Of a stretch of DNA of 40,197 bases, positions 6,049-12,741 are shown piece by piece. Position 1 is the first letter of the stretch. Every line of letters begins with the position of its first letter. A model generated the notes under the pieces. It ran no database searches, had not been told where the DNA came from, and worked only from the letters and a program-made list of their open reading frames with translations. The position numbers and the translations under genes are program-made. This stretch comes from a virus, in the IMG/VR virus record IMGVR_UViG_3300025853_000226, positions 1-40,197 of that record. The stretch is one strand, 5' to 3'.

Positions 6049-6629
6049 TAATCCCCCTCTTTTAGTCGCCAATAAAAGCGATGGTCAAATACAGTTTGCA
6101 TATAAAAAACAGGATGGTCCCAGTTTGGGTTTCCAAACTCTTTCACATTTTCCCACGAATCGCCAAACCAGAAGCAATCACCTGTTGCATCTAGGCTTTT
6201 TGCGCTCCTGTAGGCTTCTCTAGCAGTTTCCCACGTTGAAGGTGGCTCCTTGGCTATGTGGCTTGAATTAAGCCCGTAAATACCGTCAAAATTACCCTGT
6301 ATCTTGAATCTGTTAATTATAGCACAACCGATTGCGACCTGCCCTTCAAATGGTTGATTGGAAGCCTCGCCAATGATAGCCATGACGAACATCTCATCCC
6401 GCTGAGTGGTACTTAAAGGCATACTAGAGCTAATTGTTGAGGCTCCAGCTTGCCATTCTTTAGCGTCTACGTTTCCAGAAAGTAGAACAAGGAAAAACAC
6501 CAACACCAACAGGAAATAAAATATCCCCAATTTTTCCAAGATTATTTTTTCCTCTTCCTTCATAGACCTAAGCATGCCCCAATTCTTTGAGGCGCGCATC
6601 ATGCGCCTGTAGTCTTTATTTAGTTTCAT
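6048..6629 (-). CDS. SleB/CwlJ-type cell wall hydrolase with N-terminal membrane segment (endolysin)
   Basis: 193 residues. A charged 33-residue N-terminus precedes a very hydrophobic helix (LGIFYFLLVLVFFLVLL, residues 34-50) and then GNVDAKEWQ, which could be a cleavable signal or a signal-anchor-release segment. The C-terminal domain (residues ~75-190) has IGEASNQPFEGQVAIGCAII, the Hydrolase_2 (SleB) signature with the presumed catalytic glutamate at E88. It should cut peptidoglycan at lysis. RBS GGAAGG; start overlaps the HNH stop (ATGA). It lies in the leftward early unit, well away from the holin-like genes of the late operon. Confidence 0.85.
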   Translation of the reverse strand: MKLNKDYRRMMRASKNWGMLRSMKEEEKIILEKLGIFYFLLVLVFFLVLLSGNVDAKEWQAGASTISSSMPLSTTQRDEMFVMAIIGEASNQPFEGQVAIGCAIINRFKIQGNFDGIYGLNSSHIAKEPPSTWETAREAYRSAKSLDATGDCFWFGDSWENVKEFGNPNWDHPVFYMQTVFDHRFYWRLKEGD

Positions 6630-7060
6630 GATGTTTTATCCTTCCCTGTGTGGTTTGGAGCATTGCGGCGCATTATCTCCGCCCTTGTTACAAGCTCCAG
6701 ATTGTTTATATTATCATTCCACTTATTGCCGTCAATATGCCATATGCACATACCTTTAGGTATTTTACCGTGAACATCTTCCCACACCTTCCGAGGCCGG
6801 CGCTTGCGCTTGTTCGCACCATCCCAAAGATAAACACAATCGTTATTCATAACTTGGATACCACCAAGCCAAGACACATGCTTTTCGCCCGAATTATCAG
6901 ATGTAAATTGTGTCTTTTTACTCTTTGGGCTAGTCACTTTTTTTATACCCTTATTCCATGGGATATGGCCTTTCTTGAATCCGTCCTTGGTTCCTTGCGC
7001 CATGTATTGGAGCTTGGCTTTATAGCGTAAGAGTTCTTTAGTTTCTTCAGTGTGCTTCAT
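6626..7060 (-). CDS. HNH homing endonuclease with NUMOD3-like segment
   Basis: 144 residues. GHIPWNKGIK (31-40) is a NUMOD3-type DNA-binding repeat. The catalytic region KVWEDVHGKIPKGMCIWHID with GNKWNDNINNLELVT (residues 91-125) is the HNH_3 pattern (H97, H108, D110, N112, N119/N120). It is a free-standing selfish endonuclease gene inserted in the leftward operon. The adjacent 149-aa gene separates it from a second HNH-type gene at 7516-7914. Intact and full length. Confidence 0.85.
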   Translation of the reverse strand: MKHTEETKELLRYKAKLQYMAQGTKDGFKKGHIPWNKGIKKVTSPKSKKTQFTSDNSGEKHVSWLGGIQVMNNDCVYLWDGANKRKRRPRKVWEDVHGKIPKGMCIWHIDGNKWNDNINNLELVTRAEIMRRNAPNHTGKDKTS

Positions 7061-7064
7061 GTGA

Positions 7065-7514
7065 CTACTCTTGATTGTTTAGTGAGTTTATAACACTTTG
7101 CCCGACTTCCCTTTTCCAGAAATATTGCCCACAAGCAATAATTGAGATGAAATCCTTGTCAACACCTAATTCTTGCATAGCCTCGTCGCAATAACTATGA
7201 AAAATGTTGTTATCACTAACCCAATTAAGCAGATCATGGTTATAGCAATCAGCTTCAAAAGCTCCATAATCTTCAAGCTCTTCTAGTAAAGAGTCTTCTT
7301 GGGTGTCTTTATCAATGTTAACTATTGCCTCAAGTACGTTATAAATAGCATCATAGACAAGGTCATTAGGCATTAAATCACCGTGCGCTTCACGGCATAA
7401 ATCAACATGCCACTGGATATCGTGAGACTTTAAAGCAATGATATCTTTGCCGTTTTTTGTTACTGTTTCCATGTTATTGAGCACATCTTGTGCTAGTTTT
7501 TGAAGTGTTTTCAT
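7065..7514 (-). CDS. Conserved phage protein of unknown function, 149 aa
   Basis: 149 residues, acidic, mostly helical. Visible landmarks: SHDIQWHVDLCREAHGDLMP, a central acid patch (EDSLLEELEDYGAFEADCYN), and SDNNIFHSYCDEAMQELG. The general composition resembles a family seen in many phages and plasmids, but I know no function for it. It is bracketed on both sides by HNH endonuclease genes with 1-4 base gaps, which suggests it is the locus that homing endonucleases have targeted or protected. Confidence 0.72.
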   Translation of the reverse strand: MKTLQKLAQDVLNNMETVTKNGKDIIALKSHDIQWHVDLCREAHGDLMPNDLVYDAIYNVLEAIVNIDKDTQEDSLLEELEDYGAFEADCYNHDLLNWVSDNNIFHSYCDEAMQELGVDKDFISIIACGQYFWKREVGQSVINSLNNQE

Positions 7515-7515
7515 C

Positions 7516-7914
7516 TTATACCCCTTTTTGTTTTTTGTTTTTAATATAGTTCTTGTAATACTCTGGGTTGTTTTTTATCCATCTATTTTTTCTATCACGT
7601 CTGCATATTCTGCACTCTAAATAACCCCTCTTTTTATCTATAAAGGTATTATCAACAGATAAATGGTGTCCTCTTTTGCAAACATTAATAATTTCACCGT
7701 CTTGACGTAGTCTTATCCTCATGTCAAACTTTTTGTGGCAAGATGGGCAAAGCATTTTAAAATCATTAACATCTTTCTTATATAACCCGCTTATATTAGC
7801 CCAGTGGAATCTTGTTGATTTATGATCAGGGTTATTTTCACACATATTCGCTTTACCTTTTTTACATACAATCCAATGGTGTAAATTTCTGTATTCCGAA
7901 CTTTGTTTTTCCAT
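7516..7914 (-). CDS. HNH endonuclease-like zinc protein, 132 aa
   Basis: 132 residues. LHHWIVCKKGKANMCENN at residues 11-28 with FHWANISGLYKKDVNDFKML and CPSCHKKFD (56-64) matches an HNH nuclease with structural zinc (H12/H13, N40, H60; cysteines 17, 25, 56, 59). A second zinc site follows: C79, H83, C101, C104. The tail is basic (RRDRKNRWIKNN). This is the second endonuclease-type gene flanking the 149-aa gene. A perfect consensus promoter lies just upstream at 7956-7983. Confidence 0.8.
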   Translation of the reverse strand: MEKQSSEYRNLHHWIVCKKGKANMCENNPDHKSTRFHWANISGLYKKDVNDFKMLCPSCHKKFDMRIRLRQDGEIINVCKRGHHLSVDNTFIDKKRGYLECRICRRDRKNRWIKNNPEYYKNYIKNKKQKGV

Positions 7915-7955
7915 AACATCTCCTATTTAATTTTTTAAGTGTTAACCGTCCTTTT

Positions 7956-7983
7956 ATTATAATTAAATAGGATTGAATGTCAA
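7956..7983 (-). promoter_or_regulatory. Leftward sigma70 promoter, perfect hexamers
   Basis: On the minus strand TTGACA (7983-7978), a 16-base spacer, then TATAAT (7961-7956). Both hexamers are exact. It drives the HNH gene at 7914 and downstream genes. A short hairpin (ACGGC/GCCGT, about 7983-7997) directly upstream spans the stop of the preceding gene. Confidence 0.78.
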
Positions 7984-7988
7984 CGGCT

Positions 7989-8192
7989 TTATGCCGTCCT
8001 TTTGTTTAATGGTTTTAAACTTTGCGCATACTCAAGCGCATTGATTCTTTCTCGTAACATCCTAGCATCTTCCGCGAGTCGTACATAACGATAACGATCT
8101 GCACTGTGCACATATCCAGAATCAGCTACATATTGCGCTTGTTCTTGTAATACCGTCCTTAATTCATCTCTTAACTCTTCTAAATATTCCAT
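7989..8192 (-). CDS. Small helical protein, 67 aa
   Basis: Start placed at ATG 8192 (MEYLEELRDELRTVLQEQAQ), two codons inside an in-frame GTG at 8198, because the initiation block AAGGAAGGTGTGAAAATGGAATAT is shared with the two upstream genes. The protein is a predicted long helix with arginine-rich heptads (DRYRYVRLAEDARMLRERIN). No family recognised. It overlaps or abuts the preceding gene stop at 8195. Confidence 0.65.
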   Translation of the reverse strand: MEYLEELRDELRTVLQEQAQYVADSGYVHSADRYRYVRLAEDARMLRERINALEYAQSLKPLNKRTA

Positions 8193-8194
8193 TT

Positions 8195-8344
8195 TCACAC
8201 CTTCCTTTCATTCAAATCATTTTTGTGTTTATTTAGTATTTCTTTAGCCTTTGCTAGTTTTTCCTCTAGTGTCTCAACTAAATATTCGAATTCTTGAATT
8301 CTCGCTTCTATATCCTTTCTTTCAAATTCTTTTACATATTCCAT
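8195..8344 (-). CDS. Small coiled-coil protein, 49 aa
   Basis: Start at ATG 8344 (MEYVKEFERKDIEARIQEFE), preceded by AAGGAAGGTGAGAAA; the longer frame to 8380 overlaps the upstream gene. Almost the whole protein is a predicted coiled coil (EYLVETLEEKLAKAKEILNK). The first residues MEY-[VL]-[KE]-E resemble the next gene, so the pair may derive from a duplication. Function unknown. Confidence 0.65.
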   Translation of the reverse strand: MEYVKEFERKDIEARIQEFEYLVETLEEKLAKAKEILNKHKNDLNERKV

Positions 8345-8361
8345 TTTCTCACCTTCCTTGT

Positions 8362-8547
8362 TTAGTTGTGTAAAGTCCATTTCTTGCGCTTTAAGTCTAT
8401 TTTGTAAACGTGTCCGTAACGCTCTGCTCCTTCTTTACACTGTAATAATAACTCTTTACTTGCGCCTTCCCATATTACATAATCCTTACAAGTAAACTCT
8501 GGAAAAGTTCTATCAATCTCAATAACTGTTTTTTCTGTTATGTCCAT
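8362..8547 (-). CDS. Hypothetical small protein, 61 aa
   Basis: 61 residues: MDITEKTVIEIDRTFPEFTC, then DYVIWEGASKELLLQCKEGA and a beta-like C-terminus HVYKIDLKRKKWTLHN. The RBS block AAGGAAGGTATAAAATGGA is of the same type as in the two downstream genes. No family recognised. Confidence 0.65.
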   Translation of the reverse strand: MDITEKTVIEIDRTFPEFTCKDYVIWEGASKELLLQCKEGAERYGHVYKIDLKRKKWTLHN

Positions 8548-8569
8548 TTTATACCTTCCTTTCAGTTAG

Positions 8570-8779
8570 TTATTTAACGAAATTTTTTACTGTTTTATAA
8601 ATATTGTACCCTGAGTCAACAGCCTCGCCAGCAGTGGCTATAAAGTTATTAGGCTTCTTGCTCACGGTGATATTAAAACTCATCGTGTTGAACAACAACA
8701 CCAATAAAACAACAGCTGAAGCCTTAACTAATAACGTTCCAATCTGATCAATCAGTGTGTATTCTTTATTTCGTGCCAT
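8570..8779 (-). CDS. Small membrane protein, 69 aa; first gene of the leftward unit
   Basis: 69 residues with one transmembrane helix (LLVKASAVVLLVLLFNTMSF, about residues 16-36) flanked by a short charged N-terminus (MARNKEYTLIDQ) and a C-terminal part ending YKTVKNFVK. RBS AAAAGGGAGAAAAACAC. It is the promoter-proximal gene below two strong tandem promoters, so it should be expressed early and strongly. Candidates are superinfection exclusion or a membrane-acting host-takeover protein; nothing specific supports either. Confidence 0.65.
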   Translation of the reverse strand: MARNKEYTLIDQIGTLLVKASAVVLLVLLFNTMSFNITVSKKPNNFIATAGEAVDSGYNIYKTVKNFVK

Positions 8780-8818
8780 GTGTTTTTCTCCCTTTTTTGT
8801 TTCTTGTTGATATATTTA

Positions 8819-8846
8819 ATTATAAACTAACTGTGCCATTTGTCAA
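8819..8846 (-). promoter_or_regulatory. Leftward sigma70 promoter, proximal, perfect hexamers
   Basis: Minus strand TTGACA (8846-8841), 16-base spacer, TATAAT (8824-8819). Both hexamers are exact. Lies about 40 bases ahead of the first leftward gene. Its -35 is embedded in a variant (8833-8846) of the 15-bp motif. Confidence 0.85.
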
Positions 8847-8875
8847 GCGTTTTCTGTTTACCTTTGATATAATTA

Positions 8876-8903
8876 ATTATAACATTTATGTATCATTTGT
8901 CAA
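8876..8903 (-). promoter_or_regulatory. Leftward sigma70 promoter, distal, perfect hexamers
   Basis: Minus strand TTGACA (8903-8898), 16-base spacer, TATAAT (8881-8876), exactly 57 bases upstream of the proximal promoter and within an imperfect duplication. The -35 overlaps the first copy of the GTATCA-type repeat, suggesting a regulator that competes with or contacts RNA polymerase. Confidence 0.85.
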
Positions 8904-8953
8904 GTGCTCAATGTGTATCAGTTGTCAAATTTTTAATGTGTATCAGTTGTAAA
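8890..8953. repeat. Three direct repeats of a ~14-bp motif at exact 25-bp spacing
   Basis: GTATCATTTGTCAA starts at 8890, GTATCAGTTGTCAA at 8915 and GTATCAGTTGTAAA at 8940. Constant 25-bp spacing puts sites at ~2.4 helical turns. The first overlaps a -35 box. Suggests operator or iteron-type binding sites for one protein. Confidence 0.75.
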
Positions 8954-9274
8954 TAAAGTATGTTTAAAGTTGTCGACGTTAGACAAAAGGTTTTTTCTCA
9001 CGACAACATTAAGAAAACGTAATGAAAGTAAGATGTGGGGCAAAAATGGGTTTGTTTAAAAGTGTTGAATTAGTTTAAAGTTGTCGTAAGAAAAGGAAAA
9101 ATGTATAAAAAGCGTTGTTAAGTTGTTGTAAGTACACTGTTAAAGGATATGCGGATACTAGGATATTATTAAATAATAATGTAAAAGTTGAAAGTTGAAT
9201 GTCTAGTATATAGGTAGACTATAGGGAATATAATAAAATAAAAGTTTTCTTTTTTTTTTGAATGAATAGTACGA

Positions 9275-9301
9275 AAGTAAGATAATTACAAAATCTTACT
9301 T
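9275..9301. repeat. 9-bp inverted repeat
   Basis: AAGTAAGAT (9275-9283) and ATCTTACTT (9293-9301) are exact complements around a 9-base loop. The left arm also occurs, as GAAAGTAAGAT, at 9024-9034. Could be an operator or hairpin in the control region. Confidence 0.5.
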
Positions 9302-9340
9302 ATGATATACCTTGCCTCTTTTTGACTCAACTGTAAACAA

Positions 9341-9410
9341 GTATCACTTGTAAACTGTATACTTGTATCACTTGTAAACTGTATCATTAGTAAACTCTAT
9401 CATCGTATCG
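9341..9410. repeat. Second cluster of the GTATCA-type motif
   Basis: GTATCACTTGTAAAC at 9341-9355 and again at 9365-9379, GTATCATTAGTAAAC at 9381-9395 and a degraded copy CTATCATCGTATCG at 9397-9410. Same orientation and same core as the cluster at 8890-8953, but spacing here is 24, 16 and 16. Lies upstream of the rightward promoter. Confidence 0.7.
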
Positions 9411-9574
9411 CTAGCATTGATGCAATCTAAAAAACGACCCCCACCCCCCTTTCTGTTTCACCCCTATGGCATCTGGTCCACCACTACCTTGGTATATATA
9501 AAATATATTTTTTGTTTCTTTTGTTCAGCTCTGCGATTAACTATTACCTCGGCACCATATGTTGAAAATTTCTC

Positions 9575-9603
9575 TTGACTTACCCCCACCCATAGTGTAT
9601 CTT
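9575..9603 (+). promoter_or_regulatory. Rightward sigma70-like promoter for the late genes
   Basis: TTGACT (9575-9580), 17-base spacer, TATCTT (9598-9603), about 50 bases ahead of the first rightward gene. 5 of 6 at -35 and 4 of 6 at -10. Confidence 0.6.
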
Positions 9604-9652
9604 ATTATCGTTAGTATCGTGCATCAATAAAAACTTAAACGGAGAAAATAAA

Positions 9653-10336
9653 ATGGCAAAAGGTTATGAAGTGACAGTGGCAGGAGAATACATTGCCCGT
9701 TCTGGCGTAATGGATCGAGAAAGAATTAACAAAGAGTATAGGATCAAGTGTGTCATCCCTCAAATGAACAAAGCTCTATCAACGATCAAGAACAAGCTTC
9801 TTGGTCCACTATTGAAAAAAAATTATCCTGACTATGTAGCTTTTCGTACATATCATATTTTAAAGATCGAACCTTTGGGAAAAGCAGAGAAAGTTGCTAT
9901 GGACAGTTCTGATATCAGATACATGGACCGCGACACTTTGTTAGATCTTATCAAAGGCAAAGGTCTCCCTGTGCCAGCTAATCTCTATCCTAACCTGTTT
10001 AAGTTGCGTGAAGCTGTTAAACACGCTTTAGAAGACAGAGACGGATACGAAGCTTTCTTGGCTAAACATCGTGAAGATTTAGAATTGGACGTACAAGTAG
10101 CTGCACTAAACCCTGAGATTCAAAATGAAGAATCTGAAGTTGACGCACCGATTGCTTCAGGATCTGTGGGAGTTGACACTGCCCCAGCTAAACCAAAAGC
10201 AATTTCAGATGAGAAAGCTCGTGCAAAAAATACAGAAGACCGTATGAGCGGACTTGAAGCGGAGATGAAAAGAGATGGCGAACTCGCAGACCTCGACACC
10301 CAAGAAGACGCAGCAAGTGACCTCTCCGACCTCTAA
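9653..10336 (+). CDS. Hypothetical first gene of the rightward unit, 227 aa
   Basis: 227 residues, start supported by ACGGAGAAAATAAAATG. The N-terminal two thirds look folded (VIPQMNKALSTIKNKLLGPL, then a YHILKIEPLGK strand). There follows a helix-loop segment, DRDTLLDLIKGKGLPVPANL, with a P-x-N-L-Y pattern like small DNA- or peptide-binding helical motifs. Residues after ~150 are low-complexity and acidic (ending EDAASDLSDL). Its position, first after the late promoter and before the terminase genes, suggests a packaging-related or regulatory job. No family recognised. The last 62 bases overlap the next gene in another frame. Confidence 0.75.
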   Translation: MAKGYEVTVAGEYIARSGVMDRERINKEYRIKCVIPQMNKALSTIKNKLLGPLLKKNYPDYVAFRTYHILKIEPLGKAEKVAMDSSDIRYMDRDTLLDLIKGKGLPVPANLYPNLFKLREAVKHALEDRDGYEAFLAKHREDLELDVQVAALNPEIQNEESEVDAPIASGSVGVDTAPAKPKAISDEKARAKNTEDRMSGLEAEMKRDGELADLDTQEDAASDLSDL

Positions 10337-10679
10337 ACAAGAGATTGTTTGGGTTGATGGCGTCCCTAAAGCTGTCAGTGAAAGAGCAGTATTCACTAAA
10401 TCCAACGCCGCTAACCTCTTGTCTGAGATTAGCAAAGAGTGCCTAAATTTTCCTTATGACGGCCCTGACACTAAATACGCAGGAATGTCAAAGGGGGAGG
10501 CCATCATAGCTCAACTGGTTGACTCTGCCGCTTCTGGTAACGCAGATGCAAGGAAAGAACTTCTGGATAGAGTTATGGGCAAGCCACAGCAAAATATCAA
10601 GTCAGTATCACTACGTGGCTCACTTGGGGATTTCTTGGATGACCTGGACACCTCTGAAGCGGATGTGATTGACTTATGA
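10275..10679 (+). CDS. Probable terminase small subunit
   Basis: 134 residues. The start of about 20 residues is low-complexity (TSTPKKTQQVTSPTSKQ) and overlaps the upstream gene by 62 bases. The conserved part is GEAIIAQLVDSAASGNADAR followed by KELLDRVMGKPQQ, a helical pattern common in phage small terminase-like proteins. Position two genes before TerL supports this; it would recognise phage DNA for packaging. The DNA-binding N-terminal domain is not obvious, so the call is partly positional. The stop overlaps the next start as ATGA. Confidence 0.6.
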   Translation: MANSQTSTPKKTQQVTSPTSKQEIVWVDGVPKAVSERAVFTKSNAANLLSEISKECLNFPYDGPDTKYAGMSKGEAIIAQLVDSAASGNADARKELLDRVMGKPQQNIKSVSLRGSLGDFLDDLDTSEADVIDL

Positions 10680-10810
10680 AAACGAAACCTAAAAAACGCC
10701 AGAAATGGGCTTTTAAGACACGTTCTCTAAAAAACGTAAAGATACTCGACTCTTACCCCGATCGTCCAAATCGCCCCCTAAAAACCCAACAGGAAACAAC
10801 ATCTGAATGA
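10676..10810 (+). CDS. Small basic protein between the terminase genes, 44 aa
   Basis: ATG at 10676 overlaps the TerS-candidate stop (ATGA), and its TGA (10808-10810) overlaps the TerL start (ATGA at 10807). The peptide is strongly basic: MKTKPKKRQKWAFKTRSLKN, then VKILDSYPDRPNRPLK. Coupling at both ends argues for translation. No family is recognised; it may be a linker gene needed for coupling, or a small DNA-binding accessory of the terminase. Confidence 0.6.
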   Translation: MKTKPKKRQKWAFKTRSLKNVKILDSYPDRPNRPLKTQQETTSE

Positions 10811-12447
10811 GCACTGACCCCCAGAAAATACAAGACCGGCGTAAACAGAAGCTCAAACTCTTAAGAGACAATCTCCCTTTCTTTGCTAAGACAGCGCTTA
10901 AGATTCGTACAAAGCAAGGGTCTTTGGATCCATTTGTGTTAAATCGTGCGCAATTATATGTACATCAAAAATTAGAAGAACAAAAAAGAAAAACAGGTAA
11001 AGTAAGAGCAATTATTTTAAAAGGACGCCAACAGGGGATGAGCACATATGTGGCTGCGCGATTTTATCACCAAACTATATTCCACCCTGAGTCGACAACT
11101 TTTATCCTTTCGCATCAAGCAAAAACTACTGGCCCTTTATTTGATATGGTCAAAAGATATCACGAGCACATGCCAACTGGTCTGTCTCCGGATACTGATA
11201 CGGCTAATAAGAACCAGCTTAAATTTGCTTTCCCAAATCCGAGCAATGATGACAAGAAACTGATTTCTGAATACACAGTAGGGACAGCGGGGAATGAAGA
11301 TATTGGTCGTGGGTTCACCATCAAGCATTTACATTGTTCTGAAGCCGCTTTCTATGAAAAAACAGATGAACTAGAAACAGGGTTATTTCAAGCCATTGCT
11401 GATATGCCGGGCACAGAGATTATTTTAGAATCCACAGCTAATGGTATTGGGAATATGTTTTACCGGAAATCTATGGACGCTCTTTCTAAACGGGGGGACT
11501 TTCAACTTATCTTTATTCCTTGGTACTGGCAGTTGGAATACCGAACCCCAGCACCCCCAAATTTTGAAAGAACCTCTGAGGAAGAGCAGCTAGCCCACCT
11601 CTACAATTTAGATGACGATCAGCTTCTCTGGTGGCGAAATAAGAAGATCACTTTAGGGGATGAATGGAAAGCGCTCCAAGAGTATCCTTTCACCCCAGCA
11701 GAAGCTTTTGTAGTCTCTGGAGAATCTTTAATTGATAAACAAAAACTTTTAGAAGCACGTAAGTGTAACATCAAAGATCAAAATGCTCCTGTTGTTCTAG
11801 GGGTGGACTGTGCCCGCTCTAACGACCGTACTGTCATTGTAGCAAGGCGGGGAAGAGAGATCCTCTACCACAAGGTTTTAGAAAACACTCCGGGGGACAC
11901 TGGTCAAAAGTCTATTGAACTGGCGACGGAATTGGAAAAACATATTCGCAGATTGGACGCTCAAAAATGTTTTTTAGATTACGCCCAAGGGTATGGAACC
12001 ATCGACGTCCTTCATTCCTGGGGATATCAAGGCATTGTCCAGGGAGTGTACTTTAACCTGAAACCATCAGAACCTGAACTCTACTTGAACAAAAGAGCGG
12101 AAATGTATTTGAATTTTCGTGACTGGATCCACGAAGGAAATGTATCCATTCCCGACGAGGATGATTTTTTCACTGAGGCCGCTATTATCCCGATGTACAA
12201 AGAAACGCCCACGAAGAAAAAGTTCCTGGTCCCCAAAGCTGAGATTAAAGAAAAGTTAGGAATGTCCCCTGACATTATTGACGCAACTGTTTTAACATTT
12301 GCTTTTCATGTACGTAATGATATAATGCAAAAGAGGACTGCCCAGTCTCAAATAAAAAGAAAGCAAACACGAAGCCCATATATAACAGTCCAGCGAGTGA
12401 GAGGAGAGAAAACAGGCTCTTCACAAACCATACGAGTAAACCATTAA
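10807..12447 (+). CDS. Terminase large subunit (packaging ATPase and nuclease)
   Basis: 546 residues. ATPase domain: adenine/Walker A region ILKGRQQGMST (70-80), Walker B-like LHCSEA, and the coupling motif ESTANGIGN. C-terminal RNase H-like nuclease: VLGVDCARSNDRTVIVARR with the first acidic residue, FLDYAQGYGTIDVLHSWGY with the second, and PDIIDATVLTFAF with the third. It drives DNA into the procapsid and cuts the concatemer. Full length for TerL, with all catalytic positions visible. Followed after 14 bases by a small gene and then the portal. Confidence 0.95.
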   Translation: MSTDPQKIQDRRKQKLKLLRDNLPFFAKTALKIRTKQGSLDPFVLNRAQLYVHQKLEEQKRKTGKVRAIILKGRQQGMSTYVAARFYHQTIFHPESTTFILSHQAKTTGPLFDMVKRYHEHMPTGLSPDTDTANKNQLKFAFPNPSNDDKKLISEYTVGTAGNEDIGRGFTIKHLHCSEAAFYEKTDELETGLFQAIADMPGTEIILESTANGIGNMFYRKSMDALSKRGDFQLIFIPWYWQLEYRTPAPPNFERTSEEEQLAHLYNLDDDQLLWWRNKKITLGDEWKALQEYPFTPAEAFVVSGESLIDKQKLLEARKCNIKDQNAPVVLGVDCARSNDRTVIVARRGREILYHKVLENTPGDTGQKSIELATELEKHIRRLDAQKCFLDYAQGYGTIDVLHSWGYQGIVQGVYFNLKPSEPELYLNKRAEMYLNFRDWIHEGNVSIPDEDDFFTEAAIIPMYKETPTKKKFLVPKAEIKEKLGMSPDIIDATVLTFAFHVRNDIMQKRTAQSQIKRKQTRSPYITVQRVRGEKTGSSQTIRVNH

Positions 12448-12461
12448 CTAAGGCAACAGCT

Positions 12462-12737
12462 ATGTCTGAGAAAACATTTGTGGGAAAGTTATTTAGAAAC
12501 ACATCTCTTGTTGGATCAATGTTAGAGAAAAAAGAAGACGCTGCTAATAAACAGCGAAATGCAAACGAAGCAGGGGCAGGCAATGCCACGGCTGATGCTA
12601 AAGCTAAAGCAAAACTAGCTGCCGAGGAGACTAAAAATAATCAAACGGCAAAACAGGCGGCTTCTATGTCTACACCTTCCAAGGGCTTTGGCCAAAACAC
12701 TGAAAATTTATCAAGATCTTTCCTATTGAGGTTATAA
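12462..12737 (+). CDS. Hypothetical alanine-rich protein before the portal, 91 aa
   Basis: 91 residues, with a disordered Ala/Lys/Asn-rich middle (AGAGNATADAKAKAKLAAEE) and a more conserved-looking end FGQNTENLSRSFLLRL. Small proteins of this type often precede the portal gene in podoviruses. No function known; a minor virion component is possible. Ends 4 bases before the portal ATG. Confidence 0.7.
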   Translation: MSEKTFVGKLFRNTSLVGSMLEKKEDAANKQRNANEAGAGNATADAKAKAKLAAEETKNNQTAKQAASMSTPSKGFGQNTENLSRSFLLRL

Positions 12738-12741
12738 ACTT

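Larger units (their letters stand above)
8780..9652. other. Divergent control region without protein genes
   Basis: 873 bases between the leftward and rightward units; no credible protein gene. AT-rich. It contains, in order: two tandem perfect leftward promoters in a 57-bp imperfect repeat (8807-8847 and 8864-8904), a cluster of a 15-bp motif at 25-bp spacing (8890-8953), a 14-bp direct repeat GTTTAAAGTTGTCG (8962-8975, 9073-9086), an 11-bp repeat GAAAGTAAGAT (9024-9034, 9273-9283), a 9-bp inverted repeat (9275-9301), a second cluster of the 15-bp motif (9341-9410), a C-rich stretch (about 9437-9450) and a rightward promoter (9575-9603). A replication origin here is plausible but not shown. 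Confidence 0.8.

Noticed and set aside
9218-9227. ACTATAGGGA, identical to the core of a T7 RNA polymerase promoter
   Set aside because: Upstream specificity bases match poorly (about 4 of 12) and no single-subunit RNA polymerase gene is visible. Probably coincidence, unless such a gene lies in the missing part.
8890-9410. Regularly spaced repeats resembling a small CRISPR array
   Set aside because: Repeat units are only ~14 bases with 10-base gaps, imperfect, and overlap promoters; no cas genes. They read as protein-binding sites.
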